A stretch of DNA of 64,000 nucleotides from Agelas oroides (GCA_949130485.1 OX422192.1:6859085-6923084), one strand, 5' to 3'; positions 11,011 to 24,100 are shown, numbered from the stretch's first letter. Numbers and translations are program-made. Notes: generated by a model from the letters alone, not told the origin.

Positions 11011-12249
11011 GGAATAGAGACATGGTAGAGAGTAGTAGAGTCATGTAAAGTCAAGTGCAGCCATGGTAGAATGGAGTAGAGTAAAGTTGAGTTCAGTATA
11101 GAGCCATGGTAGAGTGAGTTTGAGTGAAATAGAGTCGAGTTGATTCCTGGTAGAGTATAGTAGAGTCAAGTAGAGTCAAGAAGAGACATGGTAGAATGTA
11201 GTAGAGTCACGTAGATCCGTGGTAGAATGGAATAGAGACATGGTAGAGCGTAGTAGAGTCATGTAGAGTCAAGTGTAGCCATGGTAGAATGGAGGAAAGA
11301 GCCATGGTAGTGTGTAGTATACCCAAGTAAAACCAAGTAGAGTCATGGTAGAATGTAGTAGAGTAAAGTAGAGCTAAGTGGAGCAATTGTAGAGTGAAGT
11401 AGAGTGATGTAGAGTCGAGTAGAGCCATGGTAGAGTATAGTAGTGTCAAGTAGAGTGAAGAAGAGACATCGTAGAATGTAATACAGTCACATGGTAGAAT
11501 AGAAGGGAGACATGGTAGAGACTAGTACAGTCATGTAGAGCCAGGTAGAGCCATGGTAGAGTGTAGTAGAGTAAAGTAGAGTGAAGTGGAGCCATGGTAC
11601 AGTGAAGTAGAGTGAAGTAGAGTCGAGTAGAGCCATGGTATAATATCGTAGATTCAAGTAGAGTCAAGAAGAGATATGGTAGAATGTAGTAGAGTCACGT
11701 AGATCCGTGGTAGAATGAAAGAGAGACATGGTAGAGAGTAGTAGAGTCATGTAGAGTCAAGTGCAGCCATGGTACAATGGAGTAGAGCCATGGTAGAGTG
11801 TAGTAGACCCAAGTAGACCCAGGTAGAGCCCCATGGTAGAGTGTAGTAGAGTAAAGTAGAGCTAAGTGGAGCCATGGTAGAGTGAAGTAGAGTGAAGTAG
11901 AGTCGAGTAGAGCCATGGTAGAGTATAGTAGCTTCAAGTAGAGTCAAGAAGAGACATGGTAGAGTGTAGTGGTGTCACGTAGATCCGTAGTAGAATGGAA
12001 GAGAGACATGGTAGAGAGTAGTATAGTTATGTAGAGCCAAGTAGAGCCATCGTAGTATGTAGTAGAGTAAAGTAGAGGTGAGTGGAGCCATGGTAGAGTG
12101 AAGTAGAGTGAAGTAGAGTGAAGTAAAGTCGAGTACAGCCATGGTAGGGTATAGTAGAGTCAAGAAGAGTCAACAAGAGACATCGTAGAATGTAGTAGAG
12201 TCACGTAGAGCCGTGCAAGAATGGAATTAAGACATGGTAGAGAGTAGTA
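11011..12249 (+). repeat. Segments shared with 18.6-19.3 kb and 38.6-39.5 kb
   Basis: Landmarks at 11,207, 11,446 and 11,695 recur at 38,758, 38,997 and 39,246 (constant offset 27,551), and the first two also at 18,807 and 19,046 (offset 7,600). Distinctive words are GTTGATTCCTGG near 11,150, GGAGGAAAGAGCC near 11,290 and GTAATACAGTCACATGG near 11,480. After about 11,975 the sequence is a GTAGGGTATAG-class segment like many others in the centre of the window. Confidence 0.8.
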
Positions 12250-13354
12250 GACCCAAGTAGAATCAAGTATAGCCATGGTAGAATGGAGTAGAGCCATTGT
12301 AGAGTGTAGTAGACCCAAGTCGAACCAAGTAGAGCCATGGTAGAGTATGGTAGAGTCAAGAAGAGACATGGTAGAATGTAGTACAGTGACGTAGAGCCAT
12401 GGTAGAATGGAATAGAGACATGGTAGAGAGTAGTAAAGTCATGTAGAGTCAAGTGCAGTCATTGTAGAATGGAGTAGAGCCATGGTAGACTGTAGTACAC
12501 CAAAGTAGACCCAGGTAGAGCCCCATGGTAGAGTGTAGTAGAGTAAAGTAGAGCTAAGTGGAGCCATGGTAGAGCGAAGTAGAGTGAAGTAGAGTCAAGT
12601 GGAGCCATGGTAGAGTATAGTACAATCAAGTATAGTCAAGAAGAGACATGGTAGAGTGTGGTGGTGTCGCGTAGATCCGTTGTAGAATGGAAGAGAGACA
12701 TGGTAGAGAGTAGTATAATCATGTAGAGCCAAGTAGAGCCATGGTAGTATGTAGTAGAGTAAAGTAGAGGTGAGTGGAGCCATGGTAGAGTGAAGTAGAA
12801 TGAAGTAAAGTCGAGTACAGCCATGGTAGGGTATAGTAGAGTCAAGAAGAGTCAAGTAAGAGACTTGGTAGAATGTAGTAGAGTAACGTAGATCCGTGAT
12901 AGAATGGAATAGAGATATGGTAGAGTGTAGTAGAGTCATGTAGAATCAAATGTAGCCTTTGTAGAATGGAGTAGAGCCATCGTAGAGTGTAATAGAACCA
13001 AGTCGAACCAAGTAGAGCCATGGTAGAGTATGGTAGAGTCAAGTAGAGTCAAGAAGAGACATGGTAGAATGTACTAGAGTGACGTAGAGCCATGGTAGAA
13101 TGGAATAGAGACAAGGTAGAGTGTAGCAGAGAATAGTAGACCCAAGTGGAGCCAAGTAGAGCCATGGTAGAGTGTAGTAGAGTAAAGTACAGTTAAGTGG
13201 AGCCATGGTAGAGTGAAGTAGAGTGAAGTAAAGTCGAGTACAGTAATGGTAGGGTATAGTAGAGTCAAGAAGAGTCAAGTAGAGACTTGGTAGAATGTAG
13301 TAGAGTAACGTAGATCTGTGATAGAATGGAATTGAGATATGGTAGAGTGTAGTA
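12250..13354 (+). repeat. 1,105-bp tandem repeat, copy 1
   Basis: Landmarks recur 1,105 bp downstream, for instance the words around 12,636, 12,845 and 13,042 at 13,741, 13,950 and 14,147. The unit includes a segment with GTAAGAGACTTGG, which has one base more than the usual GTAGAGACTTGG, the word GTAGCCTTTGTAG, and a segment with GACAAGGTAGAG. Its first part, at 12.16-12.45 kb, matches 41.28-41.57 kb (offset 29,117). Confidence 0.82.
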
Positions 13355-14460
13355 GAGTCATGTAGAATCAAGTATAGCCATGGTAGAATGGAGTAGAGCC
13401 ATTGTAGAGTGTAGTAGACCCAAGTCGAACCAAGTAGAGCCATGGTAGAGTATGGTAGAGTCAAGAAGAGACATGGTAGAATGTAGTAGAGTGACGTAGA
13501 GCCATGGTAGAATGGAATAGAGACATGGTAGAGAGTAGTAAAGTCATGTAGAGTCAAGTGCAGTCATTGTAGAATTGAGTAGAGCCATGGTAGACTGTAG
13601 TACACCAAAGTAGACCTAGGTAGAGCCCCATGGTAGAGTGTAGTAGAGTAAAGTAGAGCTAAGTGGAGCCATGGTAGAGCGAAGTAGAGTGAAGTAGAGT
13701 CAAGTGGAGCCATGGTAGAGTATAGTAGAGTCAAGTATAGTCAAGAAGAGACATGGTAGAGTGTAGTGGTGTCACGTAGATCCGTTTTAGAATGGAAGAG
13801 AGACATGGTAGAGAGTAGTATAATCATGTAGAACCAAGTAGAGCCATGGTAGTATGTAGTAGAGTAAAGTAGAGGTGAGTGGAGCCATGGTAGAGTGAAG
13901 TAGAATGAAGTAAAGTCGAGTACAGCCATGGTAGGGTATAGTAGAGTCAAGAAGAGTCAAGTAAGAGACTTGGTAGAATGTAGTAGAGTAACGTAGATCC
14001 GTGATAGAATGGAATAGAGATATGGTAGAGTGTAGTAGAGTCATGTAGAATCAAATGTAGCCTTTGTAGAATGGAGTAGAGCCATCGTAGAGTGTAATAG
14101 ACCCAAGTCGAACCAAGTAGAGCCATGGTAGAGTATGGTAGAGTCAAGTAGAGTCAAGAAGAGACGTGGTAGAATGTAGTAGGGTGACGTAGAGCCATGG
14201 TAGAATGGAATAGAGACAAGGTAGAGAGTAGCAGAGAATAGTAGACCCAAGTAGAGCCAAGTAGAGCCATGGTAGAGTGTAGTAGAGTAAAGTACAGTTA
14301 AGTGGAGCCATGGTAGAGTGAAGTAGAGTGAAGTAAAGTCGAGTACAGCCATGGTAGGGTATAGTAGAGTCAAGAAGAGTCAAGTAGAGACTTGGTAGAA
14401 TGTAGTAGAGTAATGTAGATCCGTGATAGAATGGAATAGAGATATGGTAGAGTGTAGTAG
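13355..14460 (+). repeat. 1,105-bp tandem repeat, copy 2
   Basis: Direct tandem copy of 12,250-13,354. From about 13,690 this copy and the following sequence to 14,870 also match the right end of the A block at 29.4-30.55 kb and 35.3-36.49 kb; the 35-kb offset is 21,623. So the same sequence is part of a local dimer here and of the 5,920-bp-spaced blocks further right. Confidence 0.82.
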
Positions 14461-16949
14461 AGTCATGTAGAGTCAAGTGTAGCCATGGTAGAATGGAGTA
14501 GAGCCGTCTAGAGTGTACTAGACTCAAGTCCAACCAAGTTGAGCCATGGTAGAGTATAGTAGAGTCAAGTAGAGTCAAGAAGGGACATGGTAGAATGTAG
14601 TAGAGTGACGTAGAGCCATGGTAGAATGGAATAGAGACAAGGTAGAGAGTAGTAGAGTATAGTAGACCCAAGTAGACCCAAGTAGAGCCATGGTAGATTG
14701 AAGTAGAGTAAAGTAAAGCTACGTGGAACCATGGTAGAGAGAAGTAGAGTGAAGTAGTGTGAAGTAGAGTGAAGTAGAGCAAAGTAGAGTCATGGTAGAC
14801 TGTAGTAGAGTCACGTAGAATGATGGTAGAATGGAATAGAGACATGGTAGAGAGTAGTAGAGTCATGTAGAGTCAAGCGTAGCCATGGTAGAATGGAGTA
14901 TAGAGCCATGATAGAGTGTAATAGACTCAAGTAGAGCCCCATAGTAGAGTGTAGTAGAATAAAGTAGAGCTAAGTGGAGCCATGGTAGAGCGTAGTAGAG
15001 CCAAGTAGAGCCAAGTTGAGCCATGGTAGAGTATTGTAGAGTCAAGTAGGGTAAGAAGAGACATGGTAGAATGTAGTAGAGTTACGCAGAGCCATGGTAG
15101 AGAGGAATACAGACATGGTAGAGAGAAGTAGAGTCATGTAGGGTCAAGTTAAGCCATGGTAGAATGGAGTAGAGCCATGGTAGAGTGTAGTAGACACAAG
15201 TAGACCCAAGTAGAGCCCCATGGTAGAGTGTATTAGAGTAAAGTAGAGCTAAGTGGAGCCATGGTAGATTGAAGTAGAGTCGAGTAGAGCCATTGTAGAG
15301 TACAGTAGACTCAAGTAGAGTCAAGAAGAGACATGGTAGAGTGTAGTAGAGTAATGTAGAGTTAAGTGGAGCCATGGTAGAGTGAAGTAGAGTGAAGTAG
15401 GGTCCAGTAGAGCCATGGTAGAGTATAGTAGAGTCAAGCAGAGTCAACAAGAGACATCGTAGAATGTAGTAGAGTCACGTAGAGCCGTGCAAGAATGGAA
15501 TTAAGACATGGTAGAGAGTAGTAGACCCAAGTGGAACCAAGTAGAGCCATGGTAGAGTATAGTAGAGTAAAGTGGAGCCACGACAGAGTGAAGTAGAATC
15601 AAGTAGAGTCGAGTACAGCCATGGTAGAGTATAGTAGAGTCAAGTACAGTCAACAAGAGACATGGTAGAATGTAGTAGAGTCATGTAGAGCCATGGTTGA
15701 ATGGAATAGAGACATGGTACAGAGTAATAAAGTCATGTAGAGTCAAGTGCAGTGATGGTAGAATTGAGTAGAGCCATGGTAGAGTGTAGTAGACCAAAGT
15801 AGACCAAGGTAGAGCCTCATGGTAGAGTGTAGTAGAGTAAAGTAGAGCTAAGTGGAGCCATGGTAGAGAGAACTAGAGTGAAGTAGAGTCAAGTGGAGCC
15901 ATGGTAGAGTATAGTAGAGTCAAGTAGAGTGAAGAAGAGACATGGTAGAGTGTAGTGGTGTCAGGTAGATCCGTTATAGAATGGAAGAGAGACATCGTAG
16001 AGAGTAGTATAGTCATGTAGAGCCAAGTAGAGCCATGGTAGTATGTAGTAGAGTAAAGTAGAGGTGAGTGGAGCCATGGTAGAGTGAAGTAGAGTGAAGT
16101 AAAGCTACGTGGAACCATGGTAGAGAGAAGTAGAGTGAAGTAGAGTGAAGTAGAGTGAAGTAGAGCAAAGTAGAGACATGGTAGACTGTAGTAGAGTCAC
16201 GTAGAGTGATGGTAGAATGGAATAGAGACATGGTAGAGAGTAGTAGAGTCATGTAGAGTCAAGCGTAGCCATGGTAGAATGGAGTATAGAGCCATGGTAG
16301 AGTGTAATAGACCCAAGTAGAGCCCGTAGTAGAGTAAAGTAGAGCTAAGTGGAGCCATGGTAGAGCGTAGTAGAGCCAAGTAGAGCCAAGTTGAGCCATG
16401 GTAGAGTATTGTAGAGTCAAGTAGGGTTAAGAAGAGACATGGTAGAATGTAGTAGAGTTACGCCGAGCCATGGTAGAGAGGAATACAGACATGGTAGAGA
16501 TTAGTAGAGTCATGTAGGATCAAGTGAAGCCATGGTAGAATGGAGTAGAGCCGTGGTAGAGTGTAGTAGACTCAAGTAGACCCAAGTAGAGCCCCATGGT
16601 AGAGTGTAGTAGAGCTAAGTAGAGCCATGGTAGATTGATGTAGAGTCGAGTAGTGCCAAGGTAGAGTATAGTAGAATCAAGTAGAGTCAAGAAGAGAAAT
16701 GGTAGAATGTAGTAGAGTCACGTAGATCCGTGGTAGAATGGAAGAGAGACATGGTAGAGAGTAGTAGAGTCATGTAGAGCCAAGTAGAGCCATGGTAGAG
16801 TGTAATAGAGTAAAGTAGATTTAAGTGGAGCCATGATAGAGTGAAATAGAGTGAAGTAGAGTCGAGTAGAGCCATGGTAGAGTATAGTAGACTCAAGTAG
16901 AGTCAAGAAGAGACATGGTAGAGTGTAGTAGAGTAAAGTAGAGTTAAGT
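14461..16949 (+). repeat. Block copied at 24.0-26.3 kb and 42.3-44.8 kb
   Basis: This 2.5-kb block has two collinear copies in the window, at offset about 9,562 and at offset 27,869. Landmarks are the 13-bp word GTAGAGCCCCATA, the CAAGCGTAGCC junction, the GTTACGCAGAGCC and GTTACGCCGAGCC words, and ATGGTTGAATGG near 15,690. The 25.3-kb copy has a 1-bp deletion with two substitutions in one word (CATGAAAATCAAG where this copy reads CATGTAGAGTCAAG), which shifts the offset to 9,561. Confidence 0.82.
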
Positions 16950-17627
16950 GGAGCCATGGTAGAGTGAAGTAGAGTGAAGTATAGTCCAGTAGAGCCATGG
17001 TAGAGTATAGTAGAGTCAAGCAGAGTCAACAAGAGACATCGTAGAATGAAGTAGAGTCACGTAGAGCCGTGCAAGAATGGAATTAAGACATGGTAGAGAG
17101 TAGTAGACCCAAGTGGAACCAAGTAGAGCCATGGTAGAGAGTAGTAGAGTAAAGTGGAGCCATGGTAGAGTGAAGTAGAGTCAAGTAGAGTCGAGTAGAG
17201 CCATGGTTGAGTATAGTAGAGTCAAGTAGAGTCAAGAAGAGACATGGTAGAATGTAGTAGAGTCACGTAGAGCCATGGTAGAATGGAATAGAGACATGGT
17301 AGAGAGTAGTAAAGTCATGTAGAGTCAAGTGCAGTCATGGTAGAATGGAGTAGAGCCATGATAGAGTGTAGTAGACCCAAGTAGACCCAGGTAGAGCCCC
17401 ATGGTAGAGTGTAGTAGAGTAAAGTAGAGCTAAGTGGAGCCATGGTAGAGCGAAGTAGAGTGAAGTAGAGTCAAGTACAGCCATGGTAGGGTATAGTAGA
17501 ATCAAGAAGAGTCAAGTAGAGACTTGGTAGAATGTAGTAGAGTAACGTAGATCCGTGGTAGAATGGAATAGAGATATGGTAGAGTGTAGTAGAGTCATGT
17601 AGAATCAAGTGTTGCCATGGTAGAATG
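16950..17627 (+). repeat. Segments shared with 36.6-37.28 kb, ending at a 302-bp deletion
   Basis: Collinear with 36,600-37,276 at offset 19,649. The right end is a junction: the word GTAGAATG at 17,620-17,627 runs directly into AATTGAATAGAG. In the 37-kb copy these two sequences are 302 bp further apart, and the 9.0-9.35 kb relative also has the intervening sequence. The first part also matches 44.8-45.34 kb (offset 27,869). Confidence 0.85.
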
Positions 17628-17640
17628 AATTGAATAGAGA
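17620..17640 (+). other. 302-bp deletion junction, out of phase with the repeat words
   Basis: The sequence reads GTAGAATG then AATTGAATAGAG. In the homologous block GTAGAATG is followed by GAGTAGAGCC at about 37,276, and AATTGAAT appears at 37,579. The offset between the copies changes by 302 at this point. The junction breaks the 10/11-bp reading of the array and has at most one base of overlap, unlike the in-phase junctions elsewhere. Confidence 0.82.
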
Positions 17641-17909
17641 CATGGTAGAGAGTAGTAGAGTCATGTAGAGTCAAGTGTAGCCATGGTAGAATGGAGGAGA
17701 GCCATGGTAGAGTGTTGAAGACCCATGTTGAACCAAGTTGAGGCATGGTAGAGTGTAGTAGAGTAAAGTAGAGTTAAGTGTAGCCATGATATAGTGAAGT
17801 AGATTGAAGTAGAGTCGAGTAGAGCCATGGTAGAGTATAGTAGAGGCAAGTAGAGTCAAGAAGAGAAATGGTAGAATATAGTAGAGTCACGTAGATCCGT
17901 GCTAGAATG

Positions 17910-19814
17910 GAAGAGAGACATGGTAGAGAGTAGTAGAGTCATGTAGAGCCAAGTAGAGCCATGGTAGAGTGTAGTAGAGTAAGGTGGAGCCTTGGTAGAG
18001 TGAAGTAGAGTGAAGTAGAGTCGAGTAGAGCCATGGTAGAGTGTACTAGAGTCAAGTAGAGTCAAGAAGAGACATGGTAGAATGTAGTAGAGTCACGTAG
18101 AGCCATGGTAGAATGGAATAGAGACATGGTAGAGAGTAGTAAAGTCATGTAGAGTCAAGTGCTGCCATGGTAGAATGGAGTAGAGCCATGGTAGAGTGTA
18201 GTAGAGCCAAGTAGACCCAGGTAGAGCCCCATGATAGAGTGTAGTAGAGTAAAGTAGAGCTAAGTGGAGCCATGGTACAGCCAAGTAGAGTGAAGTAGAG
18301 TCGAGTAGAGCCATGATAGAGTATAGTAGAGTCAAGTACAGTCAAGAAGAGACATGGTAGAGTGTAGTGGTGTCACGTAGATCCGTTGTAGAATGGAAGA
18401 GAGACATGGTAGAGAGTAGTATAGTCATGTAGAGCCAAGTAGAGCCATGGTAGTATGTAGTAGAGTAAAGTACAGGTGAGTGGAGCCATGGTAGAGTGAA
18501 GTAGAGTGAAGTAAAGTCGTGTACAGCCATGGTAGGGTATAGTAGAGTCAACAAGGGTCAAGTAGAGACTTGGTGGAATGTAGTAGAGTAACGTACAGCC
18601 ATGGCAGAATGGAATAGAGACATGGTAGAGAGTAGTAGAGTCATGTAAAGTCAAGTGCAGCCATGGTAGAATGGAGTAGAGTAAAGTTGAGTTCAGTATA
18701 GAGCCATGGTAGAGTGAGTTTGAGTGAAATAGAGTCGAGTTGATTCCTGGTAGAGTATAGTAGAGTCAAGTAGAGTCAAGAAGAGACATGGTAGAATGTA
18801 GTAGAGTCACGTAGATCCGTGGTAGAATGGAATAGAGACATGGTAGAGCGTAGTAGAGTCATGTAGAGTCAAGTGTAGCCATGGTAGAATGGAGGAAAGA
18901 GCCATGGTAGTGTGTAGTATACCCAAGTAAAACCAAGTAGAGTCATGGTAGAATGTAGTAGAGTAAAGTAGAGCTAAGTGGAGCAATGGTAGAGTGAAGT
19001 AGAGTGAAGTAGAGTCGAGTAGAGCCATGGTAGAGTATAGTAGTGTCAAGTAGAGTGAAGAAGAGACATCGTAGAATGTAATACAGTCACATGGTAGAAT
19101 AGAAGGGAGACATGGTAGAGACTAGTACAGTCATGTAGAGCCAGGTAGAGCCATGGTAGAGTGTAGTAGAGTAAAGTAGAGTGAAGTGGAGCCATGGTAG
19201 AGTGAAGTAGAGTGAAGTAGAGTCGAGTAGAGCCATGGTAGAATACCGTAGATTGAAGTAGAGTCAAGAAGAGACATGGTAGAATGTAGTAGAGTCACGT
19301 AGAGCCATGGTAGTATGGAATAGAGACATGGTAGAGAGTAGTAAAGTCATGTAGAGTCAAGTGCAGTCATGGTAGAATGGAGTAGAGCCAAGGTAGAGTG
19401 TAGTAGACCCAAGTAGACCCAGGTAGAGCCCCATGGTAGAGTGTAGTAGAGTAAAGTAGAGCTAAGTGGAGCCATGGTAGAGCGAAGTAGAGTGAAGTAG
19501 AGTCAAGTGGAGCCATGGTAGAGTATAGTAGAGTCAAGTAGAGTCAAGAAGAGACATGGTAGAGTGTAGTGGTGTCAGGTAGATCCGTTGTAGAATGGAA
19601 GAGAGACATGGTAGAGAGTAGTATAGTCATGTAGAGCCAAGTAGAGCCATGGTAGTATGTAGTAGAGTAAAGTACAGGTGAGTGGAGCCATGGTAGAGTG
19701 AAGTAGAGTGAAGTAAAGTCGTGTACAGCCATGGTAGGGTATAGTAGAGTCAACAAGGGTCAAGTAGAGACTTGGTGGAATGTAGTAGAGTAACGTACAG
19801 CCATGGCAGAATGG
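17910..19814 (+). repeat. 1,904-bp direct repeat, copy 1
   Basis: Landmarks at 18,093, 18,342 and 18,807 recur at 19,997, 20,246 and 20,711, a constant 1,904 bp. The unit contains one 702-bp-type unit plus the segments with GTTGATTCCTGG, GGAGGAAAGAGCC and GTAATACAGTCACATGG. The homologous block at 37.8-39.2 kb has only one copy: the offset between the two blocks drops from 19,951 to 18,047 across this region, a change of exactly 1,904. Confidence 0.88.
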
Positions 19815-21150
19815 AAGAGAGACATGGTAGAGAGTAGTAGAGTCATGTACAGCCAAGTAGAGCCATGGTAGAGTGTAGTAGAGTAAGGTGGAGCCTTGGT
19901 AGAGTGAAGTAGAGTGAAGTAGAGTCGAGTAGAGCCATGGTAGAGTGTACTAGAGTCAAGTAGAGTCAAGAAGAGACATGGTAGAATGTAGTAGAGTCAC
20001 GTAGAGCCATGGTAGAATGGAATAGAGACATGGTAGAGAGTAGTAAAGTCATGTAGAGTCAAGTGCTGCCATGGTAGAATGGAGTAGAGCCATGGTAGAG
20101 TGTAGTAGAGCCAAGTAGACCCAGGTCGAGCCCCATGATAGAGTGTAGTAGAGTAAAGTAGAGCTAAGTGGAGCCATGGTACAGCCAAGTAGAGTGAAGT
20201 AGAGTCGAGTAGAGCCAGGATAGAGTATAGTAGAGTCAAGTACAGTCAAGAAGAGACATGGTAGAGTGTAGTGGTGTCACGTAGATCCGTTGTAGAATGG
20301 AAGAGAGACATGGTAGAGAGTAGTATAGTCATGTAGAGCCAAGTAGAGCCATGGTAGTATGTAGTAGAGTAAAGTACAGGTGAGTGGAGCCATGGTAGAG
20401 TGAAGTAGAGTGAAGTAAAGTCGTGTACAGCCATGGTAGGGTATAGTAGAGTCAACAAGGGTCAAGTAGAGACTTGGTGGAATGTAGTAGAGTAACGTAC
20501 AGCCATGGCAGAATGGAATAGAGACATGGTAGAGAGTAGTAGAGTCATGTAAAGTCAAGTGCAGCCATGGTAGAATGGAGTAGAGTAAAGTTGAGTTCAG
20601 TATAGAGCCATGGTAGAGTGAGTTTGAGTGAAATAGAGTCGAGTTGATTCCTGGTAGAGTATAGTAGAGTCAAGTAGAGTCAAGAAGAGACATGGTAGAA
20701 TGTAGTAGAGTCACGTAGATCCGTGGTAGAATGGAATAGAGACATGGTAGAGCGTAGTAGAGTCATGTAGAGTCAAGTGTAGCCATGGTAGAATGGAGGA
20801 AAGAGCCATGGTAGTGTGTAGTATACCCAAGTAAAACCAAGTAGAGTCATGGTAGAAAGTAGTAGAGTAAAGTAGAGCTAAGTGGAGCAATGGTAGAGTG
20901 AAGTAGAGTGAAGTAGAGTCGAGTAGAGCCATGGTAGAGTATAGTAGTGTCAAGTAGAGTGAAGAAGAGACATCGTAGAATGTAATACAGTCACATGGTA
21001 GAATAGAAGGGAGACATGGTAGAGACTAGTACAGTCATGTAGAGCCAGGTAGAGCCATGGTAGAGTGTAGTAGAGTAAAGTAGAGTGAAGTGGAGCCATG
21101 GTAGAGTGAAGTAGAGTCGAGTAGAGCCATGGTAGAATATCGTAGATTCA
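19815..21150 (+). repeat. 1,904-bp direct repeat, copy 2 (partial)
   Basis: Second copy, collinear with about 17,910-19,245. It stops near 21,150, where the sequence rejoins the order seen at 39.19 kb. It differs from copy 1 by scattered substitutions, for example GGTAGAAAGTAG for GGTAGAATGTAG near 20,853 and CCAGGATAG for CCATGATAG near 20,217. Near its right end it lacks one 10-bp GTAGAGTGAA word. Confidence 0.85.
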
Positions 21151-24100
21151 AGTAGAGTCAAGTAGAGTCAAGAAGAGATATGGTAGAATGTAGTAGAGTC
21201 ACGTAGATCCGTGGTAGAATGAAAGAGAGACATGGTAGAGAGTAGTAGAGTCATGTAGAGTCAAGTGCAGCCATGGTACAATGGAGTAGAGCCGTGGTAG
21301 AGTGTAGTAGACCCAAGTAGACCCAGGTAGAGCCCCATGGTAGAGTGTAGTAGAGTAAAGTAGAGCTAAGTGGAGCCATGGTAGAGTGAAGTAGAGTGAA
21401 GTAGAGTCGAGTAGACCCATTGTAGAGTATAGTAGCTTCAAGTAGAGTCAAGAAGAGACATGGTAGAGTGTAGTGGTGTCACGTAGATCCGTTGTAGAAT
21501 GGAAGAGAGACATGGTAGAGAGTAATATAGTCATGTAGTGCCAAGTAGAGCCATGGTAGTATGTAGTAGAGTAAAGTAGAGGTGAGTGGAGCCATGGTAG
21601 AGTGAAGTAGAGTGAAGTAAAGTCGAGTACAGCCATGGTAGGGTATAGTAGAGTCAAGAAGAGTGAAGTAGAGACTTGGTAGAATGTAGTAGAGTAACGT
21701 AGATCCGTGGTAGAATGGAATAGAGATATGGTAGAGTGTAGTAGAGTCATGTAGAATCAAGTGTAGCAATGGTAGAATGGTGTAGAGCCATCTTAGAGTG
21801 TACTAGATCCAAGTGGAACCAAGTAGAGCCATGGTAGAGTATGGTAGAGTCAAGTAGAGTCAAGAAGAGACATGGTAGAATGTACTAGAGTGACGTAGAG
21901 CCATGGTAGAATGGAATAGAGACAAGGTAGAGTGTAGCAGAGAATAGTAGACCCAAGTGGAGCCAAGTAGAGCCATGGTAGAGTGTAGTAGAGTAAAGTA
22001 CAGTTAAGTGGAGCCATGGTAGAGTGAAGTAGAGTGAAGTAAAGTCGAGTACAGCAATGGTAGGGTATAGTAGAGTCAAGAAGAGTCAAGTAGAGACTTG
22101 GTAGAATGTAGTAGAGTAACGTAGATCTGTGATAGAATGGAATTGAGATATGGTAGAGTGTAGTAGAGTCATGTAGAATCAAGTATAGCCATGGTAGAAT
22201 GGAGTAGAGCCATTGTAGAGTGTAGTAGACCCAAGTCGAACCAAGTAGAGCCATGGTAGAGTATAGTAGAGTCAAATAGAGTCAAGAAGAGACATGGTAG
22301 AATGTAGTAGAGTGACGTAGACCCATGGTAGAATGGAATAGAGACAAGGTAGAGAGTAGAAGAGAATAGTAGACCCAAGTAGAGCCAAGTAGAGCCATGG
22401 TAGAGTGTAGTAGAGTAAAGTACACTTAAGTGGAGCCATGGTAGAGTGAAGTAGAGTGAAGTAAAGTCGAGTACAGCCATGGTAGTGTATAGTAGAGTCA
22501 AGAAGTGTCAAGTAGAGACTTGGTAGAATGTAGTAGAGTAAAGTAAAGCTACGTGGAACCATGGTAGAGAGAAGTAGAGTGAAGTAGAGCCAAGTTGAGC
22601 CATGGTAGAGTATTGTAGAGTCAAGTAGGGTTAAGAAGAGACATGGTAGAATGTAGTAGAGTTATGCAGAGCCATCGTACAAAGGAATAGACACATGGTA
22701 GAGAGTAGTAGAGTCATGTAGGATCAAGTGAAGCCATGGTAGAATGGAGTAGAGCCATGGTAGAGTGTAGTAGACTCAAGTAGACCCAAGTAGAGCCCCA
22801 TGGTAGAGTGTAGTAGAGTAAAGTAGAGCTAAGTGGAGCCATGGTAGATTGAAGTAGAGTCGAGTAGTGCCATGGTAGAGTATAGTAGAGTCAATTAGAG
22901 TCAAGAAGAGAAATGGTAGAATGTAGTAGAGTCACGTAGATCCGTGGTAGAATGGAAGAGAGACTTGGTAGAGAGTAGTAGAGTAATGTAGAGCCAAGTA
23001 GAGCCATGGTAGAGTGTGGTAGAGTAAAGTAGATTTAAGTGAAGCCATGATAGAGTGAAATAGAGTGAAGTAGAGTCGAGTAGAACCATGATAGAGTATA
23101 GTAGACTCAAGTAGAGTCAAGAAGAGACATGGTAGAGTGTAGTAGAGTAAAGTAGAGTTAAGTGGAGCCATGGTAGAGTGAAGTAGAGTAAAGTAGAGTC
23201 CAGTAGAGCCATGGTAGAGTATAGTAGAGTCAAGAAGAGTCAACAAGAGACATCGTAGAATGTAGTAGAGTCACGTAGAGCCGTGCAAGAATGGAATTAA
23301 GACATGGTAGAGAGTAGTAGACCCAAGTGGAACCAAGTAGAGCCATGGTAGAGTGTAGTAGAGTAAAGAGGAGCCATGGTAGAGTGAAGTAGAGTCAAGT
23401 AGAGTCGAGTAGAGCCATGGTAGAGTATAGTAGAGTCAAGTAGAGTCAAGAAGAGACATGGTAGAATGTAGTAGAGTCACGTAGAGCCATGGTAGAATGG
23501 AATAGAGACATGGTAGAGAGTAGTAAAGTAATGTAGAGTCAAGTGCAGTCATTGTAGAATGGAGTAGAGCCATGGTAGACTGTAGTACACCAAAGTAGAC
23601 CCAGGTAGAGCCCCATGGTAGAGTGTAGTAGAGTAAAGTAGAGCTAAGTGGAGCCATGGTAGAGCGAAGTAGAGTGAAGTAGAGTCAAGTGGAGCCATGG
23701 TAGAGTATAGTAGAGTCAAGTATAGTCAAGAAGAGACATGGTAGAGTGTAGTGGTGTCACGTAGATCCGTTGTAGAATGGAAGAGAGACATGGTAGAGAG
23801 TAGTATAATCATGTAGAGCCAAGTAGAGCCATGGTAGTATGTAGTAGAGTAAAGTACAGTTAAGTGGAGCCATGGTAGAGTGAAGTAGAGTGAAGTAAAG
23901 TCGAGTACAGCCATGGTAGGGTATAGTAGAGTCAAGAAGAGTCAAGTAGAGACTTGGTAGAATGTAGTAGAGTAATGTAGATCCGTGATAGAATGGAATA
24001 GAGATATGGTAGAGTGTAGTAGAGTCATGTAGAGTCAAGTGTAGCCATGGTAGAATGGAGTAGAGCCATTTTGAGTGTACTAGACCCAAGTCCAACCAAG

